From Variovorax sp. JS1663 (lineage in GTDB: Bacteria; Pseudomonadota; Gammaproteobacteria; Burkholderiales; Burkholderiaceae_C), in assembly GCF_002157355.1 (NCBI RefSeq), contig NZ_LYMK01000062.1, forward strand, positions 1 to 32,194: 32,194 nt of DNA. The letters are read 5' to 3'. A program made the translations under genes and the position numbers. Below are positions 7,101 to 15,006 of this stretch, piece by piece. The notes beneath the pieces are model-generated. The model made no database searches. It worked only from the letters and a program-made list of their open reading frames with translations, and was not told the DNA's origin. How positions within the stretch are numbered: position 1 is the first letter of the stretch; each line of letters opens with the position of its first letter.

Positions 7101-8078
7101 GTCCCAGAGGTGAACGCGATCCCCGGAGATCGCGTCAATCCTGTAGAGAGACATGACCTCTTCAACAGGATAGTTGGGCAACTCGAAGACCACGAATGAA
7201 GGTTCGCCTCCAACTACAGTGATTGGATCGCTGGGATGGGTATCTGGGTAAACGCTGACCGTGTTCGGCTGGATGTAGTCCTGACCAATACTCCAGGTTC
7301 GGACACGCTTTGGATCAGCGGCATACGTAACTGTGTCGGCGATGAAGTGAACTGCCCCTTCCCCATTGGGGATGCCACCCATGAACTGGAGCGGCTCGAG
7401 GTCTGTCGGCGCAGCGATGATCTCCCGCTTCTCGACCGCACTGGTCGCGTTCGTCGACAGCACGAACGAGAACTGCGGCACGCGGCCGCCGGGGCAGTCG
7501 ATGCCCTTCATGGAGATGCAAACCATGCCGCGGTAGGCAGGCACGGAGCCCGGGCCACCTTGGTACACCTCCTCGACCGGGTCGGGCAGCTGGTCCGCGT
7601 GCCCTTGGTACATGGTGAAGAACGCGAATAGGTTCTCTTCGGTCGCCAGCGCCGAAGCGACGGGGATGCCGGAGCGGAAGTCCCACTGCAGTTTCCCGTC
7701 GCGAAACACTTGCAGGAGTTGGACCTCCGAGCCGTCCCGTGGCGTCTCGCACAGCGCGACTCTCATCTGCACGAAATAGGTGTAGGTCGTACTCTCCGCG
7801 CCGCCGCCCTTCCCTGACCCTTGCGTCGTCGCGAACTCGATCTTGTCGGTGGACCAAACTACGTTACCGCCGATGCGCTCAGTGCCGTAGAGGATCGGAA
7901 TTCCGGCACCGTATGTGCTGACCTGGACCTTGAGATCGTCCAGCCGCGGGCCTTCAGTCTTTTCCTTCGGCGTGAGCAGGCCGCCGACCAGCGAGCCGAC
8001 GACAAAGCCGAGCTGTGGGTAGCCAAAGAACGACCCAACCACCCCTCCGACTACGCCCAAGACCGACTGCATGCTCAT
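4170..8078 (-). CDS. Tail tip / host specificity protein (phage-tail_3 type) with C-terminal LamG-like domain
   Basis: A 1302-residue protein starting at ATG 8078, overlapping the NlpC/P60 stop (ATGA). A Gly-rich hydrophobic N-terminus (SVLGVVGGVVGSFFGYPQLG) is followed by 'TYGAGIPILYGTERIGGNVVWS', as in tip proteins of lambda-J and GTA type. The middle region resembles phage-tail_3 proteins and would form the central hub and fibre base. Residues about 1073-1302 look like a laminin-G/concanavalin jelly-roll: 'FDGSGDCVLFPA', 'DFTISLWLFPN', 'WNHIEVTWDGNVYRGFING' and 'DGFIDEVEILNGVAL'. Such domains commonly bind sugars, so the C-terminus may touch the host surface. The fibre gene follows 9 nt later. 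Confidence 0.88.
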   Translation of the reverse strand: MSMQSVLGVVGGVVGSFFGYPQLGFVVGSLVGGLLTPKEKTEGPRLDDLKVQVSTYGAGIPILYGTERIGGNVVWSTDKIEFATTQGSGKGGGAESTTYTYFVQMRVALCETPRDGSEVQLLQVFRDGKLQWDFRSGIPVASALATEENLFAFFTMYQGHADQLPDPVEEVYQGGPGSVPAYRGMVCISMKGIDCPGGRVPQFSFVLSTNATSAVEKREIIAAPTDLEPLQFMGGIPNGEGAVHFIADTVTYAADPKRVRTWSIGQDYIQPNTVSVYPDTHPSDPITVVGGEPSFVVFELPNYPVEEVMSLYRIDAISGDRVHLWDFVEDGETIYGYRWAAFDDVTGRFAVVPRNGSPSTNIVFDGNLVPGPPAGMGPLTFHLGEMYTLSIDGTTVSHLVGGTWEETAVPVPFYGGDLSSLVALITSNQNGLFVLVLAPDGIGGIWQLVNGAYVLLCDDVGPRQGDGSDAYPNANYLNYRAFYSNTRSAVLGPNLLLDTGEYSYTLVRFNVVTTDEVLVSDIIEDQLQRAGETRYDISTIGADTIHGYKIQNPASARANIDPLFTAFAIYAVEEDGLIRFKKYEDIVSVATVSYDELGQAEDGSETPDPMPLNRTQEIDLPRSVSVSYVEEMFDYQTATETAVRQVTEASEDLLIELPIATNSDRARTTAELIMYARWRQQNTRSLKVSRKFAFVSPGDGVTIEYPRGTYRLWRVMNSTDTGVMCEWSVEPGDAELYLQTAVGATDYVRQDVVPLPPPTRAQILDIPILRDQDDNAGLYVAMDSYAARPANAELFVGNDDSNLATSGTVSQSAPIGFAESIIGAASPWLVDESSVLTVNLGDDMFESVTRDVLLSGGGEYWAYGAPGRWEIGASATGTALGDGRYALTRHLRGQFGTERFTGTHGEGDIFVLLRPVGMLRPNMSAGEIGTTKSYRAVTAGRSLQSVSSQRYANTGQGVMPLSPINLRREQSADSITLSWDRRSRLAMNNLYGTLPLGEASERYLVEIYTSSAYTTLAGSFTTTSPELALIAAQQAAMGFWPSSTLYVRVYQLSDVVGLGVALEDDTSPPSSQYYQDTALLVHADDVATPTTILDYGPSHLSAQLFGNARVSAAQSKFGGGSMVFDGSGDCVLFPASTPLNLTTDFTISLWLFPNSSAAISQVVLCRAGGFNFASYEIVWDGTSVYFAGSSNNAGYDIGGEFTSGGLLGTATVGAWNHIEVTWDGNVYRGFINGSLVWSETNSLTPYTPLYGLALGANFSGGTWGESTPTASLDGFIDEVEILNGVALHTASFTPPTGPSPNY

Positions 8079-8581
8079 GCGGTCACTCCTGGGTAGCGGA
8101 AGCAGCCGATCACGCTGGCGCGCGCGTACTGCAGATAGATGTCGTTGAACTGCGCCTCCACCACTTGGCGCGGGTGGCGCGCCTGCGAGTGGATCATGGT
8201 CAGGACGCCGGGCGCTGGCTTGTAGTCGCCGATGATCCCGATGTGGGGGTTGCCGCTGCACGACAGCACAACGACGTCACCCACTCGCAGATCCGCGCGC
8301 GCGACCTCGACGAGATGCTCGCGGCACAGCGACAGCATTTCAGCGGGCGAGGAAAGGCGCGGGTAGTCGGTCTTATCGAACTGCGTGAGTCCCAGATCGT
8401 GAGCGACCTTAATCACCAGCCCGGCGCAGTCCATCGCGTCATCGCGGCGCCCCTGGTGGGACCACTTTGCCCCGAGATACTTCCGAGCTGCGGCGACGAT
8501 GTCGGGCCCAGAAACAGGAGGGGCTCCCGCAGGAGCCCCGAACTCAAGTGCGCCCAGAGGAGCGCCCGCTATCCAGTTCAT
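8075..8581 (-). CDS. NlpC/P60-type tail peptidase
   Basis: A 168-residue predicted cysteine peptidase that would cut peptidoglycan stem peptides during DNA entry. The catalytic Cys is residue 52 in AMDCAG, the His is residue 113 in NPHIGI, and a further polar residue is likely His 131 in MIHSQARH. The start is ATG 8581, overlapping the DUF2163 stop (ATGA); a longer reading from 8695 lies wholly within the upstream gene and is not used. In gene transfer agents and many siphophages the same enzyme lies between the hub and the tip protein, as here. Codons 15-21 contain an 8-bp hairpin (8520-8539) that encodes GAPAGAP. Confidence 0.9.
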   Translation of the reverse strand: MNWIAGAPLGALEFGAPAGAPPVSGPDIVAAARKYLGAKWSHQGRRDDAMDCAGLVIKVAHDLGLTQFDKTDYPRLSSPAEMLSLCREHLVEVARADLRVGDVVVLSCSGNPHIGIIGDYKPAPGVLTMIHSQARHPRQVVEAQFNDIYLQYARASVIGCFRYPGVTA

Positions 8582-9441
8582 AGGTTCGTGCCCTCCGTCC
8601 CGCCCAAGCCAAGCACCTTGTCGGAACCCGGCACCAGCGGGAAGCCGCCGAAGTTGTTCCCGTTGTTCCACTTCGTCTTGCAATCCTCTTCCCAACGCTT
8701 CCTGCAGCCTGGCGTGACAGAGTAGGTGTCACCGATGGCTGGATTGAACGGGAGCGGGAGGTGCAGCGTGAACACGTCGGAGGCATAGGCGTAGACCTCC
8801 ATCTGGAAGCCCTCGTTCTGGCCACTGTTCATCGTGAGCACGCCGGCCCCGAAGTAGTCGTCGCTCTCCGTCCGGCTGCTGTCCGTGAACTGGCGCAGGC
8901 TCGTCACCGACGTGATGCTGCCCGTGACGCGCAAAGCCTCCACGTCGAAGCGGCATGTGTCTGGATCGCCGAACTTCCAAGGGCAGCCCTTCGTGAAGAC
9001 CCGGCCAACAACCTTCTGCAAGGATTGCGTGAGCCCGCGGACCTCGGCATTGAATGCGGTCCGGCCCGCTTTGACATCGCCGATGTTCCCGCTCTGCAAC
9101 GCGAGAATGCCCATCGACAGGTCACGGTAGTTCACCTCGAAGACGGAGACGAAGGCGCCATCCCACAGGCCGGCGAAAAGTTCTTCCTCGTCGACGCTCT
9201 CTGCTGCCATGGCGCCGTTAACTTCGGAGTTCGCGACCGCGGCCGTCGCTTCCTGGCTGATGGCCGTTGGGTTGAGCCCCTCCTTGGAGCGGTAGACCTC
9301 GCTGTTGATGAGGAGGTCGCGCGCGCAAGTTGTGACCGTCACTACCTCACCATCGCGACGCTCAAAGCGCCAGCAGCGGGCGATGGTCGTCGAGCCCAAG
9401 GCGTAGTGGGCCTTGAGTGCAACCGAGATCGTCTTGCTCAT
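8578..9441 (-). CDS. Tail hub protein, DUF2163 / phage BR0599 family
   Basis: A 287-residue protein. The family signature is the paired Cys segments 'CPWKFGDPDTC' (Cys 153 and 163) and 'CRKRWEEDC' (Cys 246 and 254), followed by 'NNGNNFGGFPLVPG'. In the related GTA hub protein and lambda gpL, four such Cys hold an iron-sulfur cluster; I infer the same here. The protein would form the ring that joins the distal tail protein to the tip. ATG 9441 overlaps the stop of the DUF2460 gene (ATGA) and its own stop overlaps the NlpC start, so this run of genes is translationally coupled. Confidence 0.88.
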   Translation of the reverse strand: MSKTISVALKAHYALGSTTIARCWRFERRDGEVVTVTTCARDLLINSEVYRSKEGLNPTAISQEATAAVANSEVNGAMAAESVDEEELFAGLWDGAFVSVFEVNYRDLSMGILALQSGNIGDVKAGRTAFNAEVRGLTQSLQKVVGRVFTKGCPWKFGDPDTCRFDVEALRVTGSITSVTSLRQFTDSSRTESDDYFGAGVLTMNSGQNEGFQMEVYAYASDVFTLHLPLPFNPAIGDTYSVTPGCRKRWEEDCKTKWNNGNNFGGFPLVPGSDKVLGLGGTEGTNL

Positions 9442-10367
9442 GCTTCTCGGATCTCGATGAGGAGAATTGAGTTGCCAGAGATCAGCCGATCATCGTCCTC
9501 GCCGGGCTTCACAAGATCCCAGTTCATGTCGTCGTCGGCAAACTGCACCGGAACGTAGAACGAGCCGGCCCACGTGAGGGCCTCGTCCGGCTGTGGGTAC
9601 TTTTTGCCCGTGCCGGCGGCCGTGATCGTCTTGCCGGCCGTGTTCGTGGCAAGCGTGTACACGGCACCAGCAATGTTGGTGATCTCGTGGCTGAGATTGT
9701 TGAGCAACGACGCATCGGCGCCGGTGAGGTCCTGAAGCCAGAGGCGGCCACCGACGACAAGCCCGGACAGCGCAGCGGCGAGCGTCACCTGAGTCGTTGC
9801 GCCGACGCTTACGGAGTTCACGTTCTGCGAGGAGTCCGCCACGAAGGTCACATATACCGGCGCCGCACTGAGCGACGCGTTGCCGGGCGAGGCGCCGAGC
9901 GTGACCGGTGTGCCGCCGCGGTAGAGCGACGGCGTGCCATTCGGACGTGTGCGGACGATGGCCTTGGTCCGTGTCGAGCTCGCAGCCTTCTTGAGTTGGC
10001 GCAGGCCGTACAGCGGCGTGCCGTTGCCAAACCCTGGGGTCCCGAACTCGACGCCAGCCATGTAACCCTGCATCGCGCCGTTGGCCTGCGTCACCGAGGA
10101 GTCCTTCGGGTCCTTCAGGAGCATTCCATAGGCGCCCGCGTCGGTGACCTCGTACAGGCCCTCAATCTCGGCCCAGAGCGCAGGTTCCATCGCCACCACA
10201 CCCACCAGGTACTCGCGCAGGGTCCGGTCGTTCACGACATTGACCGTCGCGTAGCCGCCTTGGTTCACGGTTCGATCGTTCTTCCGGCGTTGCTTGCCAG
10301 ACGCGCCGGCCGCCGCCAGCACGCACTCCGGGACGATCACATCCTCAAGAACCACGATACCGCTCAT
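9438..10367 (-). CDS. Distal tail protein, DUF2460 family (GTA gp12-like)
   Basis: A 309-residue protein. The N-terminus 'ECVLAAAGASGKQRRKNDR' and the C-terminal 'FYVPVQFADDDMNWDL' match the DUF2460 pattern (arginine-rich turn near the N-terminus, 'vPVrFd.D' near the C-terminus). In gene transfer agents the equivalent forms the distal tail ring between the tube and the hub. The order tape measure, DUF2460, DUF2163, NlpC/P60, tip supports this. About 120 residues of Thr/Ser/Ala-rich, beta-type sequence (residues 140-265) separate the two conserved ends, longer than I expect for the family. ATG 10367 overlaps the tape measure stop by 4 nt. Confidence 0.82.
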   Translation of the reverse strand: MSGIVVLEDVIVPECVLAAAGASGKQRRKNDRTVNQGGYATVNVVNDRTLREYLVGVVAMEPALWAEIEGLYEVTDAGAYGMLLKDPKDSSVTQANGAMQGYMAGVEFGTPGFGNGTPLYGLRQLKKAASSTRTKAIVRTRPNGTPSLYRGGTPVTLGASPGNASLSAAPVYVTFVADSSQNVNSVSVGATTQVTLAAALSGLVVGGRLWLQDLTGADASLLNNLSHEITNIAGAVYTLATNTAGKTITAAGTGKKYPQPDEALTWAGSFYVPVQFADDDMNWDLVKPGEDDDRLISGNSILLIEIREA

Positions 10368-13300
10368 GCGTTCCTCCGTGCGCGTTCCACGGCCATCCCT
10401 GCCGATCGAGCTGCCTGATCAGCAGTCTTTCGCGATGTGCCCTCGGTGAAGTACTGGTTGAGGTGGAGGGTCATGCCAGCCTTTGCGGCCTTCAGCGGCG
10501 TCACCTGTCCCCCTTGGTTGCCCATCATCAACATGGTCTTGTTGCCGACGGTGAGCAGTTCAGGTGCGTTCTCGGCGACCTCGTACATGGAGCCGGCATT
10601 CGCTGGGCCGCCGAAGGCGCGGCCGGCGAAGTTGTTGGTGTAGCGGAACAGCCCATCCAGGCCGGCCCCGGAGGCATTCGCGAGCGAAGTCGCTGCGCCG
10701 TTCGAGAGACCGCCGAAAGCGCCGGCGATACCTGTGAACAGCGAGTCCAGGAGGCCAGCACCACCACCTCCGAGACCGCCGCCGCCGGCGCCGCCGAGCG
10801 AGAAGCTCGCCTGGTTCGCAGCTTCCGCGAGGCTCACCAGCGATGTCGCCGCGGTGTTCGATGTCGTGGCGACGCTGGCCAGGCCAGTGCCGGCGCCCGC
10901 GCCGCCGCCCGACTTCGACCCACCCAGGCCTAGGAAGCCGAGCCAGTTCTCGCCGGTGCTTTTGTTGCTGGTCAGGCCGCCGAGGAACTTGCCGATCAGC
11001 GAGTCCTGGTCCTTCAGGCTCCCCTGCAGCCATTCGGCAATCGGCTTCGTGATCTGTTGCTCAACGATGCCGCGGGTGATCTGCTCGGCGATGCGCTTGC
11101 CGATGTCTTTGAAGCTGCTGCCCTTGTCGCCCATGATGGCGCCGGTGATGCCGTCGGTGATGCCTCCGAGCGTGTTGGTCACGAGGCCTTGCGCTCGCTG
11201 CGAAGCGTTGTCGATCTCGTCGATGTAGTTGGCAAGTGCCGTCGTCGCGCCATTGCGCCAATCTTCCTGCTTCGACTTCAGGTCGGCGAAGTACTTCTCC
11301 TGGCTCGCGAGGGCGGCCTGCAGTGCATCGTTGATGCGCTGCGCCTGCTCTTCGTACTTCTCGGCTGCCAGAGGACCAGCCTTTGCCGCCTCCTCATTGT
11401 TCTGCTTGCGCAGCCGGTCGAACTCCCGACGGATTGAGCGCTGCGCTTCGATCTGCCGCTGCGCACGGTCGCCCTGCCCGAAGGCGCCCAGTTCGCGCTC
11501 GTACTGCTCGTTCCTGCTGGTCTGGGCAGATTCGATGGAGCGGTTCATCGCCTCCGTCGCGCGCACGTAGTCCTCGGCCAGTTTCTTCTGCTTCTCGGCT
11601 TCTTTCGTGGCCTTCTCGCGGGCCTTGACCTCGTTCTCAAGAGAAACATTCAGCTCGCGCTGCACGCGCCCGCGATCCGCGTCGGCCAATATGCTCTTCT
11701 GGTCGGCCGTCAAGATCTTTTTTTCCTTCAAGTCGGCGATAAGTTGGTTGTAGCGTGCAAGTTCCTTCTGCGACGCAGTCAACTTCTCCGACTGCGTGAG
11801 TTGCTCGCGCAGCGAAGCCTCGATCTCTCGCTGCTGCTGCAGATCGCGTGTCGCAGCATCGTCCTGGAACGCCTTCGCCTTTGGACCCTTGGGGTCCTTG
11901 TACTTCTCGTTGATATTCGCGACACGCTTGTTGTACTCCTCGCTGCTGAGGCCAACCAACTTCGCGTCGCGGTCGAGTTGCTTGATCTCATCGGCGCGTT
12001 GCTCGGCCCTGCTGCGCGTGGCCTTCTTCTGGTCGTCGAGGCGCTTGCGCGCGTCGATCTGCATCTTGTTGGTGATGGCCTGCTCGCGATCGAGCGCGGC
12101 TTGGGTTGCCTCGGAGCGGGCAGCGAGGCGGCGCGTCTCGGCCGCGGCCTCGCGGTCTGCATCGCTCGTCGTGGCGTTGTTGATGAGGCCGCGGAGGCCG
12201 CGCCCGATCTCCCCGGGGCCAAGAATGCCCGGCAGCAGTGCGGCGGCGCTCCATCGCGGCATGGCATTCTCGCCGGGCCCGTCCGGCCGGCCGATACCCA
12301 GGATCTGGTCCCAGCCTTCCTTCGCCACGTCGGACACGGCGCGCCACGCGCGCTGGATGATCCCGAGGTTCGCCTCCAGCTTGGCGGTGCGCTTGTCCAT
12401 CGCGTCTGCGTAGGCGTTCTGCGCGATCGACGCGGCCTCCTGCTCGCGCCCGTTCTCCTGGGCTGCCTTGATCTGGTCGTAAACGGCCAGCGTCAGGTAG
12501 TTCATGCTCTCGTTGAGCTTCTCGCTTGCCTTGACCGGGTCCTTACCGAGCTCGGCGAACTGCTTCGCGGTGTCGTCGATGCTGGTGCCAATGGTGCGGT
12601 TGACGCGTACGGCAGTGGCGCCGAACTTCTCGAGGTCGGTACCGGCGACTTGCCCCGTCGCCGCGAGCGTGGCGAGGGCCTCGGAGGCTTGGTGCTGGGT
12701 GCCCACAATCCCGTCGATGTTTCGGGCCATGATCTGCAACTGCGCCGTCGTCGTGCCGGCGATGTTGCCGGTCAGCACCAGCGCCTTGCGGTACTCGTCG
12801 GTTTCCTTGGAGCCCTGGGCGTAGGCAACTCCCAGCGTCGCCACCGCTGCAGCCACCAGCGTGTAGGGATTGATGAGGCCAAGCAGCGCGCCGCCCAAGG
12901 CCCTCGCCGCGGGCACCACGCCGCCGAACATGTCCTTTAGCTGGCCGCCCTGCTGTAGCAGCACCGTCAGCGGCGCCTGGCCGCCTTGCAGCGACGTGAC
13001 GATGTCGGTCAGCTGCGCCGGCACCCCGCGCAGCGCCGCGGCATTCTGGGCTGCGCTGATGCCGTAGCGGTTGAGTTGGGCGCCGTTGCTGCGCAGCGCG
13101 GCCTCCTGGGCCTTGATCGCCGCGATTTGGGCCTGGACTTGGGTGGTGATGCCGGCCTGCGCCGCCCTGAACTCCAGGACCTCGCCTCGGCTTTTCCCCA
13201 CGGTGTTGGAGTAGCTGTTGATCGTCGAGATCAGACGTTCCTGCTCGCGCGTGAGCTGCGACGAGGTGATGCTGGCCTCGCGATTCGCCTTGCTCAGCGC

Positions 13301-13438
13301 AGCGCCCGCCTTCGCGCCTGCGCCGGCAGCCACCTGCTCGAAGCCCTTGACGGCTTGCGTCGCTTGCGCAATGCCAGCGCTGACGCCAGAGGCATCCGCG
13401 CTGACCTCGATGACTGCCTGACCGATCACATCCGCCAT
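10364..13438 (-). CDS. Tail length tape measure protein (lambda gpH-like)
   Basis: A 1024-residue protein. The N-terminal part (residues about 1-210) is helical with a Gly/Ala-rich hydrophobic stretch (ARALGGALLGLINPYTLVAA). The middle (about 430-700) is a long charged coiled coil rich in Glu/Lys/Gln/Arg. The segment 'SIESAQTSRNEQYERELGAFGQ' through 'EKYFADLKSKQEDW' resembles the lambda tape measure C-terminal domain. Near the end is a Gly-rich region (GGAGGGGLGGGGAG). It sets tail length and is ejected with the DNA; at about 0.15 nm per residue the tail would be near 150 nm (inference). Start ATG 13438 has a strong GGGGAG site 5 nt upstream and follows the chaperone stop by 1 nt. Confidence 0.92.
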   Translation of the reverse strand: MADVIGQAVIEVSADASGVSAGIAQATQAVKGFEQVAAGAGAKAGAALSKANREASITSSQLTREQERLISTINSYSNTVGKSRGEVLEFRAAQAGITTQVQAQIAAIKAQEAALRSNGAQLNRYGISAAQNAAALRGVPAQLTDIVTSLQGGQAPLTVLLQQGGQLKDMFGGVVPAARALGGALLGLINPYTLVAAAVATLGVAYAQGSKETDEYRKALVLTGNIAGTTTAQLQIMARNIDGIVGTQHQASEALATLAATGQVAGTDLEKFGATAVRVNRTIGTSIDDTAKQFAELGKDPVKASEKLNESMNYLTLAVYDQIKAAQENGREQEAASIAQNAYADAMDKRTAKLEANLGIIQRAWRAVSDVAKEGWDQILGIGRPDGPGENAMPRWSAAALLPGILGPGEIGRGLRGLINNATTSDADREAAAETRRLAARSEATQAALDREQAITNKMQIDARKRLDDQKKATRSRAEQRADEIKQLDRDAKLVGLSSEEYNKRVANINEKYKDPKGPKAKAFQDDAATRDLQQQREIEASLREQLTQSEKLTASQKELARYNQLIADLKEKKILTADQKSILADADRGRVQRELNVSLENEVKAREKATKEAEKQKKLAEDYVRATEAMNRSIESAQTSRNEQYERELGAFGQGDRAQRQIEAQRSIRREFDRLRKQNNEEAAKAGPLAAEKYEEQAQRINDALQAALASQEKYFADLKSKQEDWRNGATTALANYIDEIDNASQRAQGLVTNTLGGITDGITGAIMGDKGSSFKDIGKRIAEQITRGIVEQQITKPIAEWLQGSLKDQDSLIGKFLGGLTSNKSTGENWLGFLGLGGSKSGGGAGAGTGLASVATTSNTAATSLVSLAEAANQASFSLGGAGGGGLGGGGAGLLDSLFTGIAGAFGGLSNGAATSLANASGAGLDGLFRYTNNFAGRAFGGPANAGSMYEVAENAPELLTVGNKTMLMMGNQGGQVTPLKAAKAGMTLHLNQYFTEGTSRKTADQAARSAGMAVERARRNA

Positions 13439-13439
13439 A

Positions 13440-14293
13440 TCACTCCCCTCGGGCCGCCTTGCCCGTCATTCGGTTCTTCAGGTGCTTGGCGCCCTTTACG
13501 GTGCCAGCGGTCTCATCGAGCCGGCTCTGTAGGAAGGCTTCGTCGAGCGCGCGCAGCGTCTGCACTTCCCACGGCTGCGGCGTCATGCGCTTCAGTTGGA
13601 AGTACGCCCAGACATCTATCCAGGAGATCGCGTTGATGCTGAAGCCAGCGCCGCGGGCGCCGCTGAGGTCCTGGTACCAATCCCAAATGTGGGCGGTCTC
13701 GCGGGGCAATTCGGGCAGTGAAGCAAGCTCCGGCGCCACGATGCCCGTCTGGTCCCGGATCTCGATCAGCAGCTTGAGCCGGGTCTTGCCCGTCTTCGGG
13801 TCGGGCCTGGACAGCGCGAAATGCGCGCGGGCGAACTCAAGCAGGGCCTCCGTCAGGCCCCGTCGAAATTTGCTTCGTTCTCGATGGCGTTGAGCAGGCG
13901 ACGGGCCCAGTTCGGCCGCGCCTTGAGCACGCGCGCGAGACTCTCGCGGTTGAAGGCGGCTGGCTGTCCGCCCGACTCGAAGCCGAACCAGTCGACCGTG
14001 CACGCGAAGATCACCATGTCGCGCCGCGCATCGCCGCCGTCGACCGCGATGGCAGCGCCCTCGTCGGTCTTCATGTCGGTCGGGACCTTCCGGATGTTCG
14101 CTTCCTTGATGTTCAGGATCTGGATGTCGCGCTCGACCTTGTTGTACTGGTCGCTGCCCGGGCCCACCACCTTGAAGCCAACCGGATCGCCGGGGATCGG
14201 CTTGCCTTCGGCGTCCTTGGCCTCGTTGTGGCCGACGATAACGTCGAAGGTGTTGTTCGTGGATTGCTCAAGGGCATCGATGTCGAATTTCAT
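13440..14293 (-). CDS. Tail assembly chaperone, long form made by -1 frameshift (lambda G-T equivalent)
   Basis: The short chaperone frame (14293 to 13853) and a second open frame ending at 13440 are offset by -1. The second frame has no convincing ribosome site or start. At 13871-13865 the short frame contains the slippery heptamer A AAT TTC, and slipping there joins residue 143 (Phe) to RRGLTEALLEFARAHFALS. The fused product would be 284 residues. Its C-terminal part (..IWDWYQDLSGARGAGF.., ..WAYFQLKRMTPQPW..) would bind the tape measure while the N-terminal part recruits tail tube subunits, as in lambda gpG and gpGT. The position directly before the tape measure gene fits exactly. Confidence 0.85.
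13842..13871 (-). promoter_or_regulatory. Programmed -1 ribosomal frameshift signal
   Basis: On the minus strand the slippery heptamer AAATTTC (13871-13865) is in phase as A AAT TTC with the short chaperone frame. A hairpin follows: GGGCCT (13860-13855) pairs with AGGCCC (13849-13844), extended by a G-U and a C-G pair, over a 5-nt loop. The short-frame stop TGA (13855-13853) starts in the last base of the stem and lies mostly in the loop. The spacer is 2-4 nt, shorter than usual. Confidence 0.8.
13853..14293 (-). CDS. Tail assembly chaperone, short form (lambda gpG equivalent)
   Basis: A 146-residue protein that starts at ATG 14293 (overlapping the glycosyltransferase stop, ATGA) and stops at 13853. 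It begins MKFDIDALEQSTNNTFDVIV and ends ARRLLNAIENEANFDGA. It has no enzymatic motif. It is called from position (before the tape measure) and from the frameshift arrangement at its end; proteins like this coat the tape measure during tail assembly and are absent from the finished particle. The sugar cassette lies between it and the tail tube gene, which normally would be its direct neighbour. Confidence 0.85.
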   Translation of the reverse strand: MKFDIDALEQSTNNTFDVIVGHNEAKDAEGKPIPGDPVGFKVVGPGSDQYNKVERDIQILNIKEANIRKVPTDMKTDEGAAIAVDGGDARRDMVIFACTVDWFGFESGGQPAAFNRESLARVLKARPNWARRLLNAIENEANFDGA

Positions 14294-15000
14294 GGTTGCT
14301 TCTGGTGGTTGAGGGTCGGGTCCGGCTCGCCGCCTGAGGCGGTCACTGCCGAGAGAAGGTGCGCACGCCACTCGCTGGCCATCGGCGCGTCGTGGTGTGC
14401 GGTGAATGCGGGGATGCCGGCCGTGAAGTGCACGAGCTTGGCCTCCGGGTTCTCGCCGTGCTCGTCGGCGAGCCAGTTCCATTCCGGCGGCAGCGCGCCG
14501 ATGCGGTCGTCTGGCACGAAGCGCAGCTGCAGCAGGTGCATGGCGTCGGCGCGCGCCACGTACTCGGGCGTCAACTGGCGCCAGGCGAAGTGCGCGCAGT
14601 TGATCAGCATGACGCTCGCCCACTGCTTGCGCTCGTAGTCGCGGTTGTCGGCTTCCATCGGCGTGCCGCAGTACTTGCGCGGGTGCCGCGTCTGGTAGTC
14701 GTGCTTCACGACCTGGACGGCCATCCGGGCGTCGGCCAGCGCCAGGATCTCGCTCACGTCGGAGCGACTCAGCATGTCGTTGCCGTCGACGAAGAGCGCC
14801 CAGCCCTCCCACTGCTGCATCCACGGCACCAGGAAGCGTCGGAAGGTGAAGGCGTTCGACCCTTCCGGCTGGTTCCCGATCGCCATGCGGGTGATCGGCG
14901 TCAGCGATACCGGCTCACGCGCGTGGGCGATCACCGAGCGGACGAACACGGTGGTACCGGCCTCCGCACGCTCGTCGTGGCCGAAGAAGACGTTGAGCAT
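14290..15000 (-). CDS. Glycosyltransferase-like protein, probable GT-A fold
   Basis: A 236-residue protein starting MLNVFFGHDERAEAGT. The segment 'WEGWALFVDGNDMLSRSD' (residues 64-81) resembles the metal-binding Asp motif of GT-A enzymes, with Asp 72 and Asp 75, and 'KYCGTPMEADNRDYERKQWA' with 'SVMLINC' is typical of sugar-nucleotide-dependent transferases that read 'asvm.fNc' before the acceptor region. It has no signal peptide or membrane span and would act in the cytoplasm. It is the last gene of the sugar cassette, and its stop overlaps the chaperone start (ATGA). Donor and acceptor are unknown. Confidence 0.68.
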   Translation of the reverse strand: MLNVFFGHDERAEAGTTVFVRSVIAHAREPVSLTPITRMAIGNQPEGSNAFTFRRFLVPWMQQWEGWALFVDGNDMLSRSDVSEILALADARMAVQVVKHDYQTRHPRKYCGTPMEADNRDYERKQWASVMLINCAHFAWRQLTPEYVARADAMHLLQLRFVPDDRIGALPPEWNWLADEHGENPEAKLVHFTAGIPAFTAHHDAPMASEWRAHLLSAVTASGGEPDPTLNHQKQP

Positions 15001-15006
15001 GCGAGG

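Noticed and set aside
8520..8539. Perfect 8-bp hairpin as terminator
   Set aside because: It lies inside the NlpC/P60 coding sequence, has no U-tract, and is explained by the GAPAGAP codons.
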